NCBI RefSeq assembly: GCF_041102775.1
Contig: NZ_JBGCUO010000001.1
Location: 1,612,001-1,676,000 of the forward strand
Origin: Alcanivorax sp. REN37
GTDB taxonomy: Bacteria; Pseudomonadota; Gammaproteobacteria; Pseudomonadales; Alcanivoracaceae
Direction of reading: 5' to 3'
DNA length: 64,000 bases
Within the stretch, counting starts at the first letter, position 1; every line of letters begins with the position of its first letter. Shown one piece after another: positions 1-9,919 of the stretch. The position numbers and the translations under genes were made by a program. The notes under the pieces are model-generated. The model made no database searches and had not been told where the DNA came from. It was given only the letters and a program-made list of their open reading frames with translations.

Positions 1-1930
1 GGTATTTCTGTGCCAGCTCGAGCAGCACTTCGGTGCCGTCGGCACTGCGGTTTAGTACCACATCTTCCACCGCCTGCTTCAATTCGGCGGGAATGTCCTC
101 GTAGATTGCCAGCTGGCCGGCGTTGACGATCCCCATATCCATGCCAGCGCGGATGGCGTGGTATAGGAACACCGCGTGAATCGCTTCACGCACTGGCTCG
201 TTGCCGCGGAACGAAAACGACACGTTGGAGACGCCACCGGAAATCAAGGCGTGGGGCAGGGTGGCCTTGATGTCACGCACCGCGTCAATGAAGTCCACCG
301 CGTAGTTGTCGTGCTCCTCAATGCCGGTGGCGATGGCAAAGATATTGGGATCGAAAATGATGTCTTCCGGCGGGAAACCCACTTGGTCTACCAACACGCG
401 GTAGGCGCGGGTGCAGATTTCGACCTTGCGGGCGCGGGTGTCAGCCTGCCCGCTCTCGTCGAATGCCATCACGATCACCGCAGCGCCGTAACGGCGCACC
501 AGTTCGGCATGCTCGATGAAAGCCTGCTCGCCTTCTTTGAGCGAGATCGAGTTGACGATGCCCTTGCCCTGGATGCATTTGAGACCAGCTTCGATCACCT
601 CCCATTTGGAGGAATCGATCATCACCGGCACTTTGGAGATTTCCGGCTCCGAGGCCACCAGGTTGAGGAAGCGCGTCATCGCCTCCACCGCATCGAGCAT
701 GCCTTCATCCATGTTGATGTCGATCACCTGGGCACCGGCTTCCACCTGTTGCCGGGCCACTTCCAGCGCGGTGTCGAAATCGCCTTCCTTGATCAGTCGC
801 AGAAAGCGCTTGGAGCCGGTGACGTTGGTGCGTTCGCCCACGTTCACGAACAGACTTTCAGCGGTGATGGTGAGCGGCTCGAGGCCGGACAACCGGCAGG
901 CCACGGGACGTTCCGGCAACGGCCGCGGCGGCAGATCCCGCACCGCGTCCGCCAACGCGCGGATGTGGTCAGGCGTGGTGCCGCAGCAACCGCCGATCAG
1001 GTTCAGGAAACCCTGCTCGGCCCAATCGCGAATATGGCGCGCCATATCCGCCGGACTCTGGTCGTATTCGCCCATTTCGTTGGGCAGACCGGCGTTGGGG
1101 TGGGCGGACACATAGCCTTCGGCAATACGCGCCAACTCAGCGATGTAAGGACGCAGTTCCTCGGCACCCAGTGCGCAGTTGAGACCCATGGTGATCGGGC
1201 GGGCGTGGCGCAGAGAATTGTAAAACGCCTCGGTGGTCTGGCCAGTGAGGGTACGGCCGGAGGCATCGGTAATGGTGCCAGACAGCATCACCGGCACGTC
1301 ACGTTGGTTGCGGGCTTTCCAGGTTTCCACTGCAAACACCGCCGCTTTGGCGTTGAGGGTATCAAATACGGTTTCGATCATGATCAGATCGGCGCCGCCT
1401 TCCATTAGGCCGTCGATGGCTTCCAAATAGCTGTCCACCAGCGCGTCGAAGCTGGTGTTGCGGTAGCCGGGGTCGTTCACATCCGGGCTGATACTGGCGG
1501 TACGGTTGGTGGGGCCGATCACACCCGCCACGAAGCGCGGCCGATCCGGCGTCAGCGCTGTGAATTCATCTGCCGCTTGGCGTGCCAGGCGCGCCGAGGC
1601 CAGGTTGATCTCGCGGGTGTGCTCCTCCATGCCGTAATCGGCTTGGGCAATACGCGTGGCGTTGAAGGAGTTGGTTTCGAGAATGTCGGCGCCGGCGTCA
1701 AGGTAAGCACGGTGGATCGCCAAGATGGTGTCCGGCTGGGTCAGCACCAACAGATCGTTGTTGCCCTGTAGATCCCGGTGCCAATCGGCAAAACGCTCGC
1801 CGCGAAATTCCTGCTCGCTGAAGCGATAGCCTTGGATCATGGTGCCCATGGCGCCGTCGAGTACCAGAATGCGTTCAGCCAACGCAGCTTCCAGTTGGAC
1901 ACGGGCGGGAGAGGGGGACCATCGGGCCAT
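1..1930 (-). CDS. metH: Methionine synthase MetH, 5' part (runs off window)
   Basis: Cobalamin-dependent methionine synthase, which transfers the methyl group of methyltetrahydrofolate to homocysteine in the cytoplasm. The start is the ATG at 1930, and about 643 residues are inside the window. The N-terminus ([23 protein letters not shown]) is the homocysteine-binding barrel. The zinc-ligand cysteines are seen as NCALG and as IGGCCGTTP further on. The pterin-binding domain follows ([35 protein letters not shown]). The cobalamin-binding and activation domains lie beyond base 1. A TATAAT (1965-1970, minus strand) sits about 35 nt upstream and may be the -10 element. I looked for a cobalamin or SAH riboswitch in the short leader and saw none. 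The identification is firm. Confidence 0.96.
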   Translation of the reverse strand, partial: MARWSPSPARVQLEAALAERILVLDGAMGTMIQGYRFSEQEFRGERFADWHRDLQGNNDLLVLTQPDTILAIHRAYLDAGADILETNSFNATRIAQADYGMEEHTREINLASARLARQAADEFTALTPDRPRFVAGVIGPTNRTASISPDVNDPGYRNTSFDALVDSYLEAIDGLMEGGADLIMIETVFDTLNAKAAVFAVETWKARNQRDVPVMLSGTITDASGRTLTGQTTEAFYNSLRHARPITMGLNCALGAEELRPYIAELARIAEGYVSAHPNAGLPNEMGEYDQSPADMARHIRDWAEQGFLNLIGGCCGTTPDHIRALADAVRDLPPRPLPERPVACRLSGLEPLTITAESLFVNVGERTNVTGSKRFLRLIKEGDFDTALEVARQQVEAGAQVIDINMDEGMLDAVEAMTRFLNLVASEPEISKVPVMIDSSKWEVIEAGLKCIQGKGIVNSISLKEGEQAFIEHAELVRRYGAAVIVMAFDESGQADTRARKVEICTRAYRVLVDQVGFPPEDIIFDPNIFAIATGIEEHDNYAVDFIDAVRDIKATLPHALISGGVSNVSFSFRGNEPVREAIHAVFLYHAIRAGMDMGIVNAGQLAIYEDIPAELKQAVEDVVLNRSADGTEVLLELAQKY

Positions 1931-2172
1931 TGGGTTTGCTCCAGAGCAATTTCACGGGGCCGGCATTATAACGGCGCAGTCTCTACATTGCCTGTCTCAC
2001 AAAAGTTCCATCGGATTGTAAAATGTGCTCCGGCGGCGTGGGGATGCCGGGCCAGCTTTGCGATACTCCGCGCCGTTCAACTGATTTCTGGCCTGCCATC
2101 ATGGTGGGTACGGAGTGACCACGGATCCGGAACGATCCGCGTATGACGACGACGTCCCTAGGAGACACACAG

Positions 2173-2931
2173 ATGCGTAAGACTTTGCTGGCTGCAGCGA
2201 TCATGGCAGCGGCGCTGCCGCTTTCGGCCCAAGCTCAGGACGCTGAATACGGCGCTTGGTCCGGTTCCGGTGAATTGTCCTACCTGATGAAGCGTGGCAA
2301 CACCCGCTCCGAGACCTTCTCCGCCAAGGGCAACGCCGAGCGCGACGGTGAAGACTGGCGCCATATCGCCAAGCTGGAAGCCAGCAACATCGCTCAGCGC
2401 AGCGACGCCGGCGTTGATGAGCGCACCGCTGAACGCTACTTCGGTTCCTACAAACTCGACGCCAAAATTGACGATGCCAATTACATCTTCAACATTCTGA
2501 GCGCCGAGAAAGACCGCTACACCGGCTTCAACTACGAAGCCAGCTACGCGCTGGGTTATGGCCGCCGCGTCATCGAATCCGATATCCAAGTGCTGGATAT
2601 CGAAGCCGGTCCGGGTTACCGCTTCCGTGAATACGAGCAAACCCCTCCGGGCGGCGACAAAACCGAAGGTGACGCTATTCTGCGTTTGGCAGTGCGCTAC
2701 AGCTGGGCGATGACCCCGACCGCCACCTTCACCGAAGACCTGAGCAGCGAAATCGGTGAAGACGCCACCGTGACCCGCGCTACCACCGCAGTCACCACCA
2801 AGATCAGTGACGCGTGGGGCCTGCGCGTGAGCCACGTGTTGCGCCACACCACTGATCCGGGCTTCACCAAAGGCGTCAAAGCCAAGAAGACCGATCAGGA
2901 AATCACCGTCGGCGTTGTGTACAACTTCTGA
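2173..2931 (+). CDS. DUF481 (YdiY-like) outer-membrane protein
   Basis: A 252-residue exported protein with a clear Sec signal peptide ending SAQAQDAEY. The body has alternating aromatic and polar strands and ends VGVVYNF, as expected of an outer-membrane beta-barrel. The opening GELSYLMKRGNTRSETF is typical of the DUF481 family, whose function is not established. The ATG at 2173 is preferred because GGAG lies 8 nt before it. An in-frame ATG at 2143 has no ribosome site. The gene is divergent from metH and followed by tandem hairpins. Confidence 0.85.
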   Translation: MRKTLLAAAIMAAALPLSAQAQDAEYGAWSGSGELSYLMKRGNTRSETFSAKGNAERDGEDWRHIAKLEASNIAQRSDAGVDERTAERYFGSYKLDAKIDDANYIFNILSAEKDRYTGFNYEASYALGYGRRVIESDIQVLDIEAGPGYRFREYEQTPPGGDKTEGDAILRLAVRYSWAMTPTATFTEDLSSEIGEDATVTRATTAVTTKISDAWGLRVSHVLRHTTDPGFTKGVKAKKTDQEITVGVVYNF

Positions 2932-2940
2932 TGCGTGAAA

Positions 2941-2990
2941 GCCGGCCCACGTCCTGTGGGCCGGCTCTGCTGCGGGCCTTCGCCCGCAGC
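2941..2990. terminator. Two tandem GC-rich hairpins after the DUF481 gene
   Basis: The first hairpin has a 10-bp perfect stem GCCGGCCCAC/GTGGGCCGGC (2941-2965, 5-nt loop). The second has a 9-bp stem GCTGCGGGC/GCCCGCAGC (2969-2990, 4-nt loop). Neither is followed by a clear T-run. Their position between convergent genes suggests transcript ends for both. Confidence 0.55.
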
Positions 2991-3045
2991 GTCCTTCTCT
3001 CGAAAACCGGCGACATTGCCCAGCCACGCAGGCGGGGCAGGGGGA

Positions 3046-4470
3046 TCAACGCTGCGCGTTCAACTGCGCCACCAGGGCGCGGTCACTGTCTTCTTTCAGC
3101 GGCAGGAAAGGTTCGAGGATGTCGTTGCCACGCACTTCCGCGCGGATCACGTGTAGGAAAGTGTAGGCGCCGAGCAGCTTGCGCATCAGAAAGATGAATT
3201 CCTTTGGCGGCACATCAAAATGGCGCGACAGGGCGTTCTTGCCAGCCCGTGCCATCACCCGTGCCGGCAGGTCGCTGTCGCCCCAGCGGTACTTCAAGTC
3301 GGCGGTAAGGGTTTCCGGCGGCGGTGGATAGCGCTCGGGGTCCTGCAACGCTTCGATCGCTTCGAAACACAGCTCGGCGAATTCATCCAGCACCTTAGGG
3401 GGGGCTTGCTCGGAGAGAAAATTGAGCGCCTGCAGGGCCGCCACCAGGCGATTTTGGTCGTGGTAATAGGAGGCGCGGATCATTTCGCGGCCAGGGCCGA
3501 GCACCTCGTCGTGAAAATCACGAATGGCGCCAAAATCGAGCAGCACGATCCGGTCGTCGTCCGGTGTGTCACCTACGCGTAGCAGATAGTTGCCAAAGTT
3601 GGGGTCGGTCTGCATGCGGCTCCAGCGGAACACCTCCATGCAGCACAATTCCATGATGGCGCGACCGAGGTGGTCGCGGCGCGCCTGTGAAAGACTGGTC
3701 ACGCTCGGGTCAGAGATGTGTACTCCGCTTTCAAAGCTGAGACAGAGCACGTCATCGGTGCAGTAGTCGTCGACCACCTCCGGCACCACGAAACGCGGAT
3801 CGTCGGCGAGCAGGGTGGCGAAGTCGCGGGTGGTGCGAGCTTCGAGGCGGTAATCCACCTCACGGCGCAACATGGCGCGGACTTCATCTAGCCAAAGGTT
3901 AAATTGATCAGTGATCGGCACCAATCGACTCAACTTGAGTAGTTGCACGACCGCGCGCAGGTCAGAATCTATGGCGTCGGACACGCCCGGGTACTGGATC
4001 TTCAGCACCAACTGTTTGCCGTCGCTACGGCGTACTGCGCGGTGTACTTGGCCAAGCGAGGCGGCGCCCAGCGGTTCCGGGTCCACCTCCAGTTCGGCCA
4101 TGCGGGCGCGGCCGAGGCGCAGCAGCAGGTGGCGCTCGATTGCTGGCCATTCCAATGCGGTGGTGTTGTTTTCCAGCGTATGCAGTGCAGCGGTGACTTC
4201 TTCCGGCAGGAAGTGCTCACCGAACAGGGCCATCATTTGGCCGATTTTGACGACTGAGCCTTTGAGCTTGCCGAGTTCCGTGGCCAGCTCCTGGGCCTGC
4301 TGCCCGAGGATCGCCTTGCGCCGCTCCGCCCGTTCCTCGCGCGGTGCCAACAAGGTACCGGCCGTCAACGTGGCGTAACGTGCGCCTGCCATGATGCCGG
4401 CGCGGGCCAGTGAAAAGCGGCGCTCAAAGGCGCCCGTCTTGACTCGTTTGACCGTCTTGCGCGTCGTCAT
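3046..4470 (-). CDS. ABC1/AarF-family atypical kinase (UbiB-like)
   Basis: About 474 residues. It has the family signature motifs: the KxGQ helix (GSVVKIGQMMAL), the alanine/glycine-rich loop GAASLGQVHRA, the nucleotide-site lysine in LVLKIQYPGV, and the metal-binding LLDFGAIRDF. UbiB-type proteins are ATP-binding factors for ubiquinone or other lipid metabolism. The gene is not in a ubi operon and lacks the C-terminal membrane helices of UbiB, so it is probably a paralogue with an unknown lipid-related role. The ATG at 4470 has AGGAG 12 nt upstream. An in-frame TTG at 4506 is less likely. Confidence 0.85.
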   Translation of the reverse strand: MTTRKTVKRVKTGAFERRFSLARAGIMAGARYATLTAGTLLAPREERAERRKAILGQQAQELATELGKLKGSVVKIGQMMALFGEHFLPEEVTAALHTLENNTTALEWPAIERHLLLRLGRARMAELEVDPEPLGAASLGQVHRAVRRSDGKQLVLKIQYPGVSDAIDSDLRAVVQLLKLSRLVPITDQFNLWLDEVRAMLRREVDYRLEARTTRDFATLLADDPRFVVPEVVDDYCTDDVLCLSFESGVHISDPSVTSLSQARRDHLGRAIMELCCMEVFRWSRMQTDPNFGNYLLRVGDTPDDDRIVLLDFGAIRDFHDEVLGPGREMIRASYYHDQNRLVAALQALNFLSEQAPPKVLDEFAELCFEAIEALQDPERYPPPPETLTADLKYRWGDSDLPARVMARAGKNALSRHFDVPPKEFIFLMRKLLGAYTFLHVIRAEVRGNDILEPFLPLKEDSDRALVAQLNAQR

Positions 4471-4538
4471 GGGGTTGCGGTACTCCTGTGCGATCGGTGG
4501 CGGCAAGGCAGGGATTGTAGCCCGAATCCGGGAAGGAG

Positions 4539-5366
4539 ATGGAATTGAAGAGCGAGACCTGGGTGTTCCTGCGCGGATTGATCCGCGAATCCCGCCACTG
4601 GGGAGAGTTCCCGGCGCAGTGGGTCAGTGGACGCCCCCAGGCGCAACTGGCGCTGGTGGATCTGCCCGGCACTGGGGTGCTGCATGCGGACGCCAGTCCG
4701 AGCTCGATGGCAGCGATGCTGGAGCATGTGCGCGGCCAACTGCGGGCCCGTGGGTTGCAGCCGCCGTACCATGTGATGGCACTGTCGCTGGGTGGCATGG
4801 TGGCGATCCAGTGGCTGGCCACCGCGCCGGAAGAATTGGCAGCGGTGGTGCTGATGAACACGAGCGCGGCGCCGTTCAATCCACCCTGGGCGCGCTTGCG
4901 CCCGGCCAATTACCTGCCGCTCATCTGGCGCGGATTGCTGCGTGGTGAGGGGCGTGGACTGGAAACCGAGATCTTATCGCGCACAACCAATCTGCTGCCG
5001 GCCGCTGAAAGTCAGGGCGTACTCGAGCAATGGTTGGAAATCCGCCGCAGCGCGCCGGTTTCGCGCGGTAATACCTGGCGCCAATTGCTGGCAGCCCTGC
5101 GTTTCCGGGCCCCCAATAGTTTGCCGCCGCAGGTGCCGGTACTGCTGCTGTCTGGCCGCCGTGACCGCTTGGTGGATCCGGTCTGCTCCCATGTACTGAG
5201 CAGCTTGTGGGGTCGGGCACTGAGGGTGCACCCTGCTGCCGGACATGATCTGACACTAGACGCGCCGGACTGGGTGCAACAGACGGTACAAGTCTGGCTG
5301 GCTGAGAAGGGGCCGCGTCCAGCCGAACTGAGCGGCGATGAAATGCAGGCGCCGCTGCTGCGCTGA
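4539..5366 (+). CDS. Alpha/beta hydrolase
   Basis: A 275-residue alpha/beta-hydrolase fold protein. The nucleophile serine lies in ALSLGGM, the acid in LLSGRRDRLVDP and the histidine in AAGHDLTLDAP, so the triad looks intact. The substrate cannot be told. The ATG at 4539 directly abuts AAGGAG. A TTG at 4545 has ideal 6-nt spacing and may be the true start. The gene is divergent from the ABC1 kinase gene, with 68 nt between them. Confidence 0.78.
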   Translation: MELKSETWVFLRGLIRESRHWGEFPAQWVSGRPQAQLALVDLPGTGVLHADASPSSMAAMLEHVRGQLRARGLQPPYHVMALSLGGMVAIQWLATAPEELAAVVLMNTSAAPFNPPWARLRPANYLPLIWRGLLRGEGRGLETEILSRTTNLLPAAESQGVLEQWLEIRRSAPVSRGNTWRQLLAALRFRAPNSLPPQVPVLLLSGRRDRLVDPVCSHVLSSLWGRALRVHPAAGHDLTLDAPDWVQQTVQVWLAEKGPRPAELSGDEMQAPLLR

Positions 5367-5393
5367 GGGCGATTTGTTCTATCTCAGTACCCA

Positions 5394-5417
5394 AAACGGA
5401 GGCCGGGGCCTCCGTTT
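5394..5417. terminator. Bidirectional terminator between hydrolase and prc
   Basis: An 11-bp perfect stem, AAACGGAGGCC/GGCCTCCGTTT with a GG loop, bounded by A and T runs. It lies in the 58-nt space between two convergent genes. Confidence 0.85.
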
Positions 5418-5424
5418 CTTATGC

Positions 5425-7608
5425 TCAGGGCACGGCTCGGGCGCGCTGTACCACTTGCGGTTGCTGCCGCATGAGCTGCGCCAGATCAGCCACTACTGCA
5501 CCGCTTTCCAGCAAGTATGCGTCGGTATCGTCATCCAACCCTTCCGGATCCAACGCACGTTGCTCATCGAGGGCGCGTAGCGCGGCGTAATCTTTCAACG
5601 CATCCTCACCGGCGGCGGCACGGCGGGTGTTCTCCAGCGTCAGCTGGCGCTGCTCGAACTCTTGCTGTTCCTTGCGGCGCTCGGCCTCGTTAAGGGACAC
5701 CACCTTGCGCGCGCGTTGTTCATTCAGCAGTGATTGTTGCGCACGTACGTACTGGAATTCCGGGTTGTCGCGTACGCGTTGGTCGTGCAGCGGCGTGAGC
5801 GTCTTGATGAAGCCAGACAAATCCGCCAACGGCCGGTAGCGGCTGGCTGGAATTTGATCCCACGGCAGTGCGTTGGGCAACGCGCTTTCACCGATTTCCT
5901 GCTTGTCGATTAGGAACGGCAAAGCAAGGTCCGGGGTGATGCCCAGGTTCTGGTTGCTGGAGCCGGAGATGCGATAGAACTTGGCTTGTGTCAGCTTGAG
6001 CTGCCCATGGGGCAGCGGCAGCAACGTTTGCACTGTACCTTTGCCGAAGGTGTCATCGCCGATGATCAGCGCGCGACCGTAATCCTGCATCGCACCCGCA
6101 AAAATCTCCGAGGCAGAGGCCGAGAACCGGTTTACCAGCACCGCCATCGGGCCCCGGTAGAGCGCGCCGGGGACCCGGTCCTGTTCGGCCTGCACTCGGC
6201 CACGGGCATCACGTACCTGTACGGTGGGGCCGCCATCAATGAACAGTGATACCAGCTGGGTGGCTTCCAGCAGTGAGCCGCCGCCGTTGTTGCGCAAGTC
6301 GATCACCAGCCCATCAATGCCTTGCTTGTCCTGCTCCAACTGGCCGAGCAGTCGCGCTACGTCGCGGGTGGTACTGGTGTAATCCGGCTCGCCGCGGTTG
6401 TAGGCGTCAAAGTCCAAATAGAAGGCCGGCAGTCGGATCACACCGATGCGGGCCGCGCTGTGGCCTTCGGCCGCCGGGATGTCGAGGATCAGTTTCTTCG
6501 CCGCCTGTTCCTCCAGCATCACTTTGTTGCGTTCGATCACCACTTCACGGGTGGTGTGTTCGCTGTTGCTGCCGGCGGGGATGATTTCCAGCCTTACCTT
6601 GCTGCCTTTCGGCCCGCGGATCAGGTTCACGACTTCATCCAAACGCCAGCCAATGACGTTGACGATCTCGCCTTTCTCTTGACCCACGCCGACCACCCGG
6701 TCGGCCGGCTTCAGCTGTCCGGCCTTGGCCGCCGGACCACCCGGCACCAGCCGCACCACTTTGGTGTACTCGTCATCCGCCTGTAGCACGGCGCCAATGC
6801 CTTCCAGCGAACGGCTCATGCTGATGTTAAAGTTTTCCGAGGTCACCGGGCTGAAATAGGACGTATGCGGGTCGTACACCTGCGTCAGCGCGTTCATGTA
6901 CACCTGGAACACATCTTCGGCGGTGTTTTGCCGCACCCGTGACAGCTGACTGCGGTAGCGGCGCGCGAGACGGGTCTGGATCTCGTCATCCGCAACGCCG
7001 TCGAGGCGCATCGACAGCACTGCATTCTTCAGGCGCTGGTCCCACAGCGTATCCATGGCCTTGCTGTCCGCCGGCCAAGGCTGTTCGCTGCGATCAATCA
7101 TCAGTGTCTCGGCGCTGTCGAAGTCGAGTTCGTCGAAGCCTTTTTCCAGCTTCGCCAGCAAATAGTCGAGCCGCTCTTCCAGCCGCTGCTGGTAGCGGTT
7201 GAAAATACGGTAACCGGACGTCAGGGTGCCGCGTCGCAGGTCCGTTACCAGCTTGCTACGCAGCGGTTCGAATTCGCTGAGATCGCTGGCGAGGAAATAC
7301 ACCCGGTTGGCATCCAAGTCGCGCAGGTAGCGGTCGAACATCTGCGATGACAGCTGCTCGTCCACTGGCAGTTGCTGATAATGACTGCGCAAGCGATCAA
7401 GAATGGCGCGCGCTGCCTCGGCATGCACCGGTTCCGGTTGCAACATCCCCGGCGCCTGTTCGGCAGCCTTGGCCGTGGCCGGCGGCGTGTCGCGGCTGAA
7501 GGCGCCGGACACCTGCAATGCACCGGCTGCCAGCAGCAGCACCAGCGCGGCAGATTGAAGCAGGGAACTAGGGCGTTGCGTCATCATCAGGAACCGGTCG
7601 CCATGCAA
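5425..7608 (-). CDS. prc: Tail-specific (C-terminal processing) protease Prc
   Basis: A 727-residue periplasmic S41 protease that trims C-terminal tails and controls peptidoglycan hydrolases. An N-terminal hydrophobic signal segment (about 20-37) precedes a helical domain. The PDZ domain is around 265-345 (SLEGIGAVLQ, GGPAAKAGQLKPADRVVGVG). The S41 domain holds the catalytic serine S498 in RFSASASEIFAG and lysine K523 in DTFGKGTVQ, the same 25-residue spacing as in the E. coli enzyme. The charged C-terminal helical domain matches the Prc tail. Length is close to the family norm. The start is uncertain, since in-frame ATGs also occur at 7587 and 7584 and none has a strong ribosome site. Confidence 0.95.
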   Translation of the reverse strand: MHGDRFLMMTQRPSSLLQSAALVLLLAAGALQVSGAFSRDTPPATAKAAEQAPGMLQPEPVHAEAARAILDRLRSHYQQLPVDEQLSSQMFDRYLRDLDANRVYFLASDLSEFEPLRSKLVTDLRRGTLTSGYRIFNRYQQRLEERLDYLLAKLEKGFDELDFDSAETLMIDRSEQPWPADSKAMDTLWDQRLKNAVLSMRLDGVADDEIQTRLARRYRSQLSRVRQNTAEDVFQVYMNALTQVYDPHTSYFSPVTSENFNISMSRSLEGIGAVLQADDEYTKVVRLVPGGPAAKAGQLKPADRVVGVGQEKGEIVNVIGWRLDEVVNLIRGPKGSKVRLEIIPAGSNSEHTTREVVIERNKVMLEEQAAKKLILDIPAAEGHSAARIGVIRLPAFYLDFDAYNRGEPDYTSTTRDVARLLGQLEQDKQGIDGLVIDLRNNGGGSLLEATQLVSLFIDGGPTVQVRDARGRVQAEQDRVPGALYRGPMAVLVNRFSASASEIFAGAMQDYGRALIIGDDTFGKGTVQTLLPLPHGQLKLTQAKFYRISGSSNQNLGITPDLALPFLIDKQEIGESALPNALPWDQIPASRYRPLADLSGFIKTLTPLHDQRVRDNPEFQYVRAQQSLLNEQRARKVVSLNEAERRKEQQEFEQRQLTLENTRRAAAGEDALKDYAALRALDEQRALDPEGLDDDTDAYLLESGAVVADLAQLMRQQPQVVQRARAVP

Positions 7609-7658
7609 GAGGAAGTCAGTATAGGCTATGTGCGCGAACGGGAAACACGGTAGCGCAC

Positions 7659-8879
7659 ATGCACCTTCTGTTTATTGGTTTTTTGCTGTTGGGCATTGTT
7701 GCCGCGTTGGTCCGCGCCGTTTTTGGCGCACCGGACGCCTTGTCCCACAGCGTGCAGGCCATGCTGGCGGCAGCGGACCTAGGTGTCAAAGTCAGTCTGG
7801 GACTGGTTGGCATTTTGACGCTTTGGAGCGGTTTTTTCCGACTGGCGGAGAAAAGCGGATTGGCAGAATCGCTGGCGCGACGGGTGAACCCGTTGCTCGG
7901 TGCGCTGATGCCGTCGGAAAAAAAACATCCTGATGCGCTGGGTCCCGTGGCGATGAACTTGTCCGCCAACGTGCTCGGGCTCGACAACGCCGCCACGCCA
8001 TTGGGATTGAAGGCGATGGAGCGGCTGCAAGCGCATAACCCCTCCCGCGACACCGCTAGCGACAGCCAGATCATGTTTCTGGTGTTGAATACTTCGTCGG
8101 TCACGCTGATTCCGGTCACGGTGCTGATGTACCGAGCGCAGCAGGGTGCGGCGGACCCCGCCGATGTCTATCTGCCAATGCTGATTGCTACTACCGCGTC
8201 TACGTTCGTGGGCGTCTGGCTGACGGCGCGACTGCAAAAAATCTCATTGATGCAACCCGCTCTGCTGTGGGCCGCCGGGCTCTGGGTTGGGCTGCTGGCG
8301 CTGCTGACCTGGTTGTCGACCTCGGTGGCCGGTGATGCCGCCGCGACCTGGTCCAGTGCCATTGGTAATGGCGTGTTGTTGGGGGTGGTGGCGCTGTTCC
8401 TGATCGCGGCCCATCGCGCCAAGCTGGATGCCTATGCCACTTTTATCGAGGGGGCGAAAGAAGGCTTCGAAACCGCTGTCCGGCTGATCCCATTCCTGGT
8501 CGCGATGCTGGTGGCGATCGCGTTGCTACGCGAAGCCGGGGCGCTGGATTTGTTGTTAGAAGGGATTCGGCGGCTGGTGCAGGCGCTCGGTGTGGATGAC
8601 GCCTTTGTCGACGCGCTGCCGGTGGCACTGTTGAAACCGCTCACTGGCAGCGGTTCGCGGGCGATGATGCTCGATGTCATGAATACCCACGGCGTGGACT
8701 CTTTCGCCGGAAAATTGGCAGCGGTAATGCAAGGCAGCACCGAAACCACCTTCTATGTGCTTGCGGTGTATTTCGGCAGCGTCGGCATCACCCGCATGCG
8801 TTATGCACTGTGGTGTGGATTGGCGGCGGATGTAGCCGGTCTCAGTGCTGCCATTGTTGCCAGTTACTGGTTGTTGTGA
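7659..8879 (+). CDS. SpmA/SpmB-like nucleoside recognition membrane protein
   Basis: A 406-residue polytopic membrane protein made of two Gate/nucleoside-recognition halves, like spore maturation proteins A and B fused in one chain. The first half carries LSANVLGLDNAATPLGLKAM and the matching signature VLNTSSVTLIPVTV. The second half carries LPVALLKPLTGSGSRAMM and a final GSTETTFYVLAVYFGSVGITR. The transported substrate in non-sporulating bacteria is unknown. It is divergent from prc, with 50 nt between. Confidence 0.85.
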   Translation: MHLLFIGFLLLGIVAALVRAVFGAPDALSHSVQAMLAAADLGVKVSLGLVGILTLWSGFFRLAEKSGLAESLARRVNPLLGALMPSEKKHPDALGPVAMNLSANVLGLDNAATPLGLKAMERLQAHNPSRDTASDSQIMFLVLNTSSVTLIPVTVLMYRAQQGAADPADVYLPMLIATTASTFVGVWLTARLQKISLMQPALLWAAGLWVGLLALLTWLSTSVAGDAAATWSSAIGNGVLLGVVALFLIAAHRAKLDAYATFIEGAKEGFETAVRLIPFLVAMLVAIALLREAGALDLLLEGIRRLVQALGVDDAFVDALPVALLKPLTGSGSRAMMLDVMNTHGVDSFAGKLAAVMQGSTETTFYVLAVYFGSVGITRMRYALWCGLAADVAGLSAAIVASYWLL

Positions 8880-8956
8880 TGGCTCGGATTGCCGTCATCA
8901 ACGCACAGCATGATCAGTTGTGACGTCTGGATCCTGACTCGCCAAGGGATAGCTGA

Positions 8957-9910
8957 ATGATCTATGTGTTCGATATCGAGGGCGGTACGCTGCGGGAGCG
9001 CGGCGCTGATGCCCAGCATCTGGAAGCACTGCGCAGCGCGCGTTGGATTGATGTGGTCGATCCCGAGGACGACGAAACCGCGCTGTTGAATCAGCTGCGC
9101 AAGGGTATCGTGCCGGACGATTTCGATGATGTTGAGGAAATCGAAGCGTCGGCGCGGTTCTTCACCGATGACGCTGGCATCCATGTGCACTCGCTGTTTC
9201 TTTACCAGAGTGAAGGGCGGCACCGCACCACCACGGTGGCGTTCGTGCTGGCGGGTGACCAGCTGCTCACGCTACGCGATACCGAGGTGGCGGACTTCCG
9301 ACTGATGCGGATGCGCGCGCGCCGGGCTTGGGTAAAAGCCGATGAGCCGTTCGACATTTTGCTCAGTATTCTTGAGCAGAAAGTAGAAAACCTTGCTGAT
9401 GCGTTGGAGCACATCCACCGACAATTGGAAAACGTCAGCCAGATGGTGCTTGAGGATGAAACCTCGAAGATGGAAGACGCCATCGACCGTATGGCCAAGC
9501 TGGAAGACAGCAACGGAAAAATCCGTTTGTGTTTGATGGATACCCAGCGCTCCATTTCATTCCTACTGCGCCATATCCGCAGCGATGCGGAGCGACGCGC
9601 GCTGTGCATGGAGGTGCAGCACGACATCGAGACGTTACTGACCCATACCAACTTCCTGTTCGAAAAAATTAACTTCCTAATGGATACCGCTCAGGGCTTC
9701 ATCAACATCGAACAGGCGCAGATCATCAAAACGTTCTCGATCGCCGCTGTGGTGTTCCTGCCACCAACCATGGTCGCCAGCATCTACGGCATGAACTTCC
9801 AGATCATGCCGGAGCTGAATTGGGATGTGGGGTACCCGTTCGCGCTGGGGCTGATGTTCCTGTCCGGGGTGGCGCCGTACCTGTACTTCAAATTCCGCGG
9901 CTGGCTATGA
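8957..9910 (+). CDS. CorA-family divalent cation transporter
   Basis: A 317-residue protein with the CorA layout: a cytoplasmic N-terminal domain, a long helical stalk (about 130-240), and two C-terminal membrane helices. The selectivity signature YGMNF ends the first helix, around residue 275. Most members carry magnesium, while the ZntB branch exports or imports zinc, and the sequence alone does not decide. An AAGGG precedes the ATG. The gene is convergent with the MBL-fold gene, 9 nt away. Confidence 0.88.
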   Translation: MIYVFDIEGGTLRERGADAQHLEALRSARWIDVVDPEDDETALLNQLRKGIVPDDFDDVEEIEASARFFTDDAGIHVHSLFLYQSEGRHRTTTVAFVLAGDQLLTLRDTEVADFRLMRMRARRAWVKADEPFDILLSILEQKVENLADALEHIHRQLENVSQMVLEDETSKMEDAIDRMAKLEDSNGKIRLCLMDTQRSISFLLRHIRSDAERRALCMEVQHDIETLLTHTNFLFEKINFLMDTAQGFINIEQAQIIKTFSIAAVVFLPPTMVASIYGMNFQIMPELNWDVGYPFALGLMFLSGVAPYLYFKFRGWL

Positions 9911-9919
9911 CGCTGCGGC

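Noticed and set aside
176-1408. 410-residue plus-strand open frame
   Set aside because: Lies wholly opposite metH and has shadow composition.
1931-2172. Possible cobalamin or SAH riboswitch ahead of metH
   Set aside because: The leader is short and I could not find the conserved core of either class. Only a -10-like TATAAT is visible.
2158-3027. 289-residue minus-strand frame opposite the DUF481 gene
   Set aside because: The plus-strand protein has a signal peptide and family signature, and this frame is its shadow.
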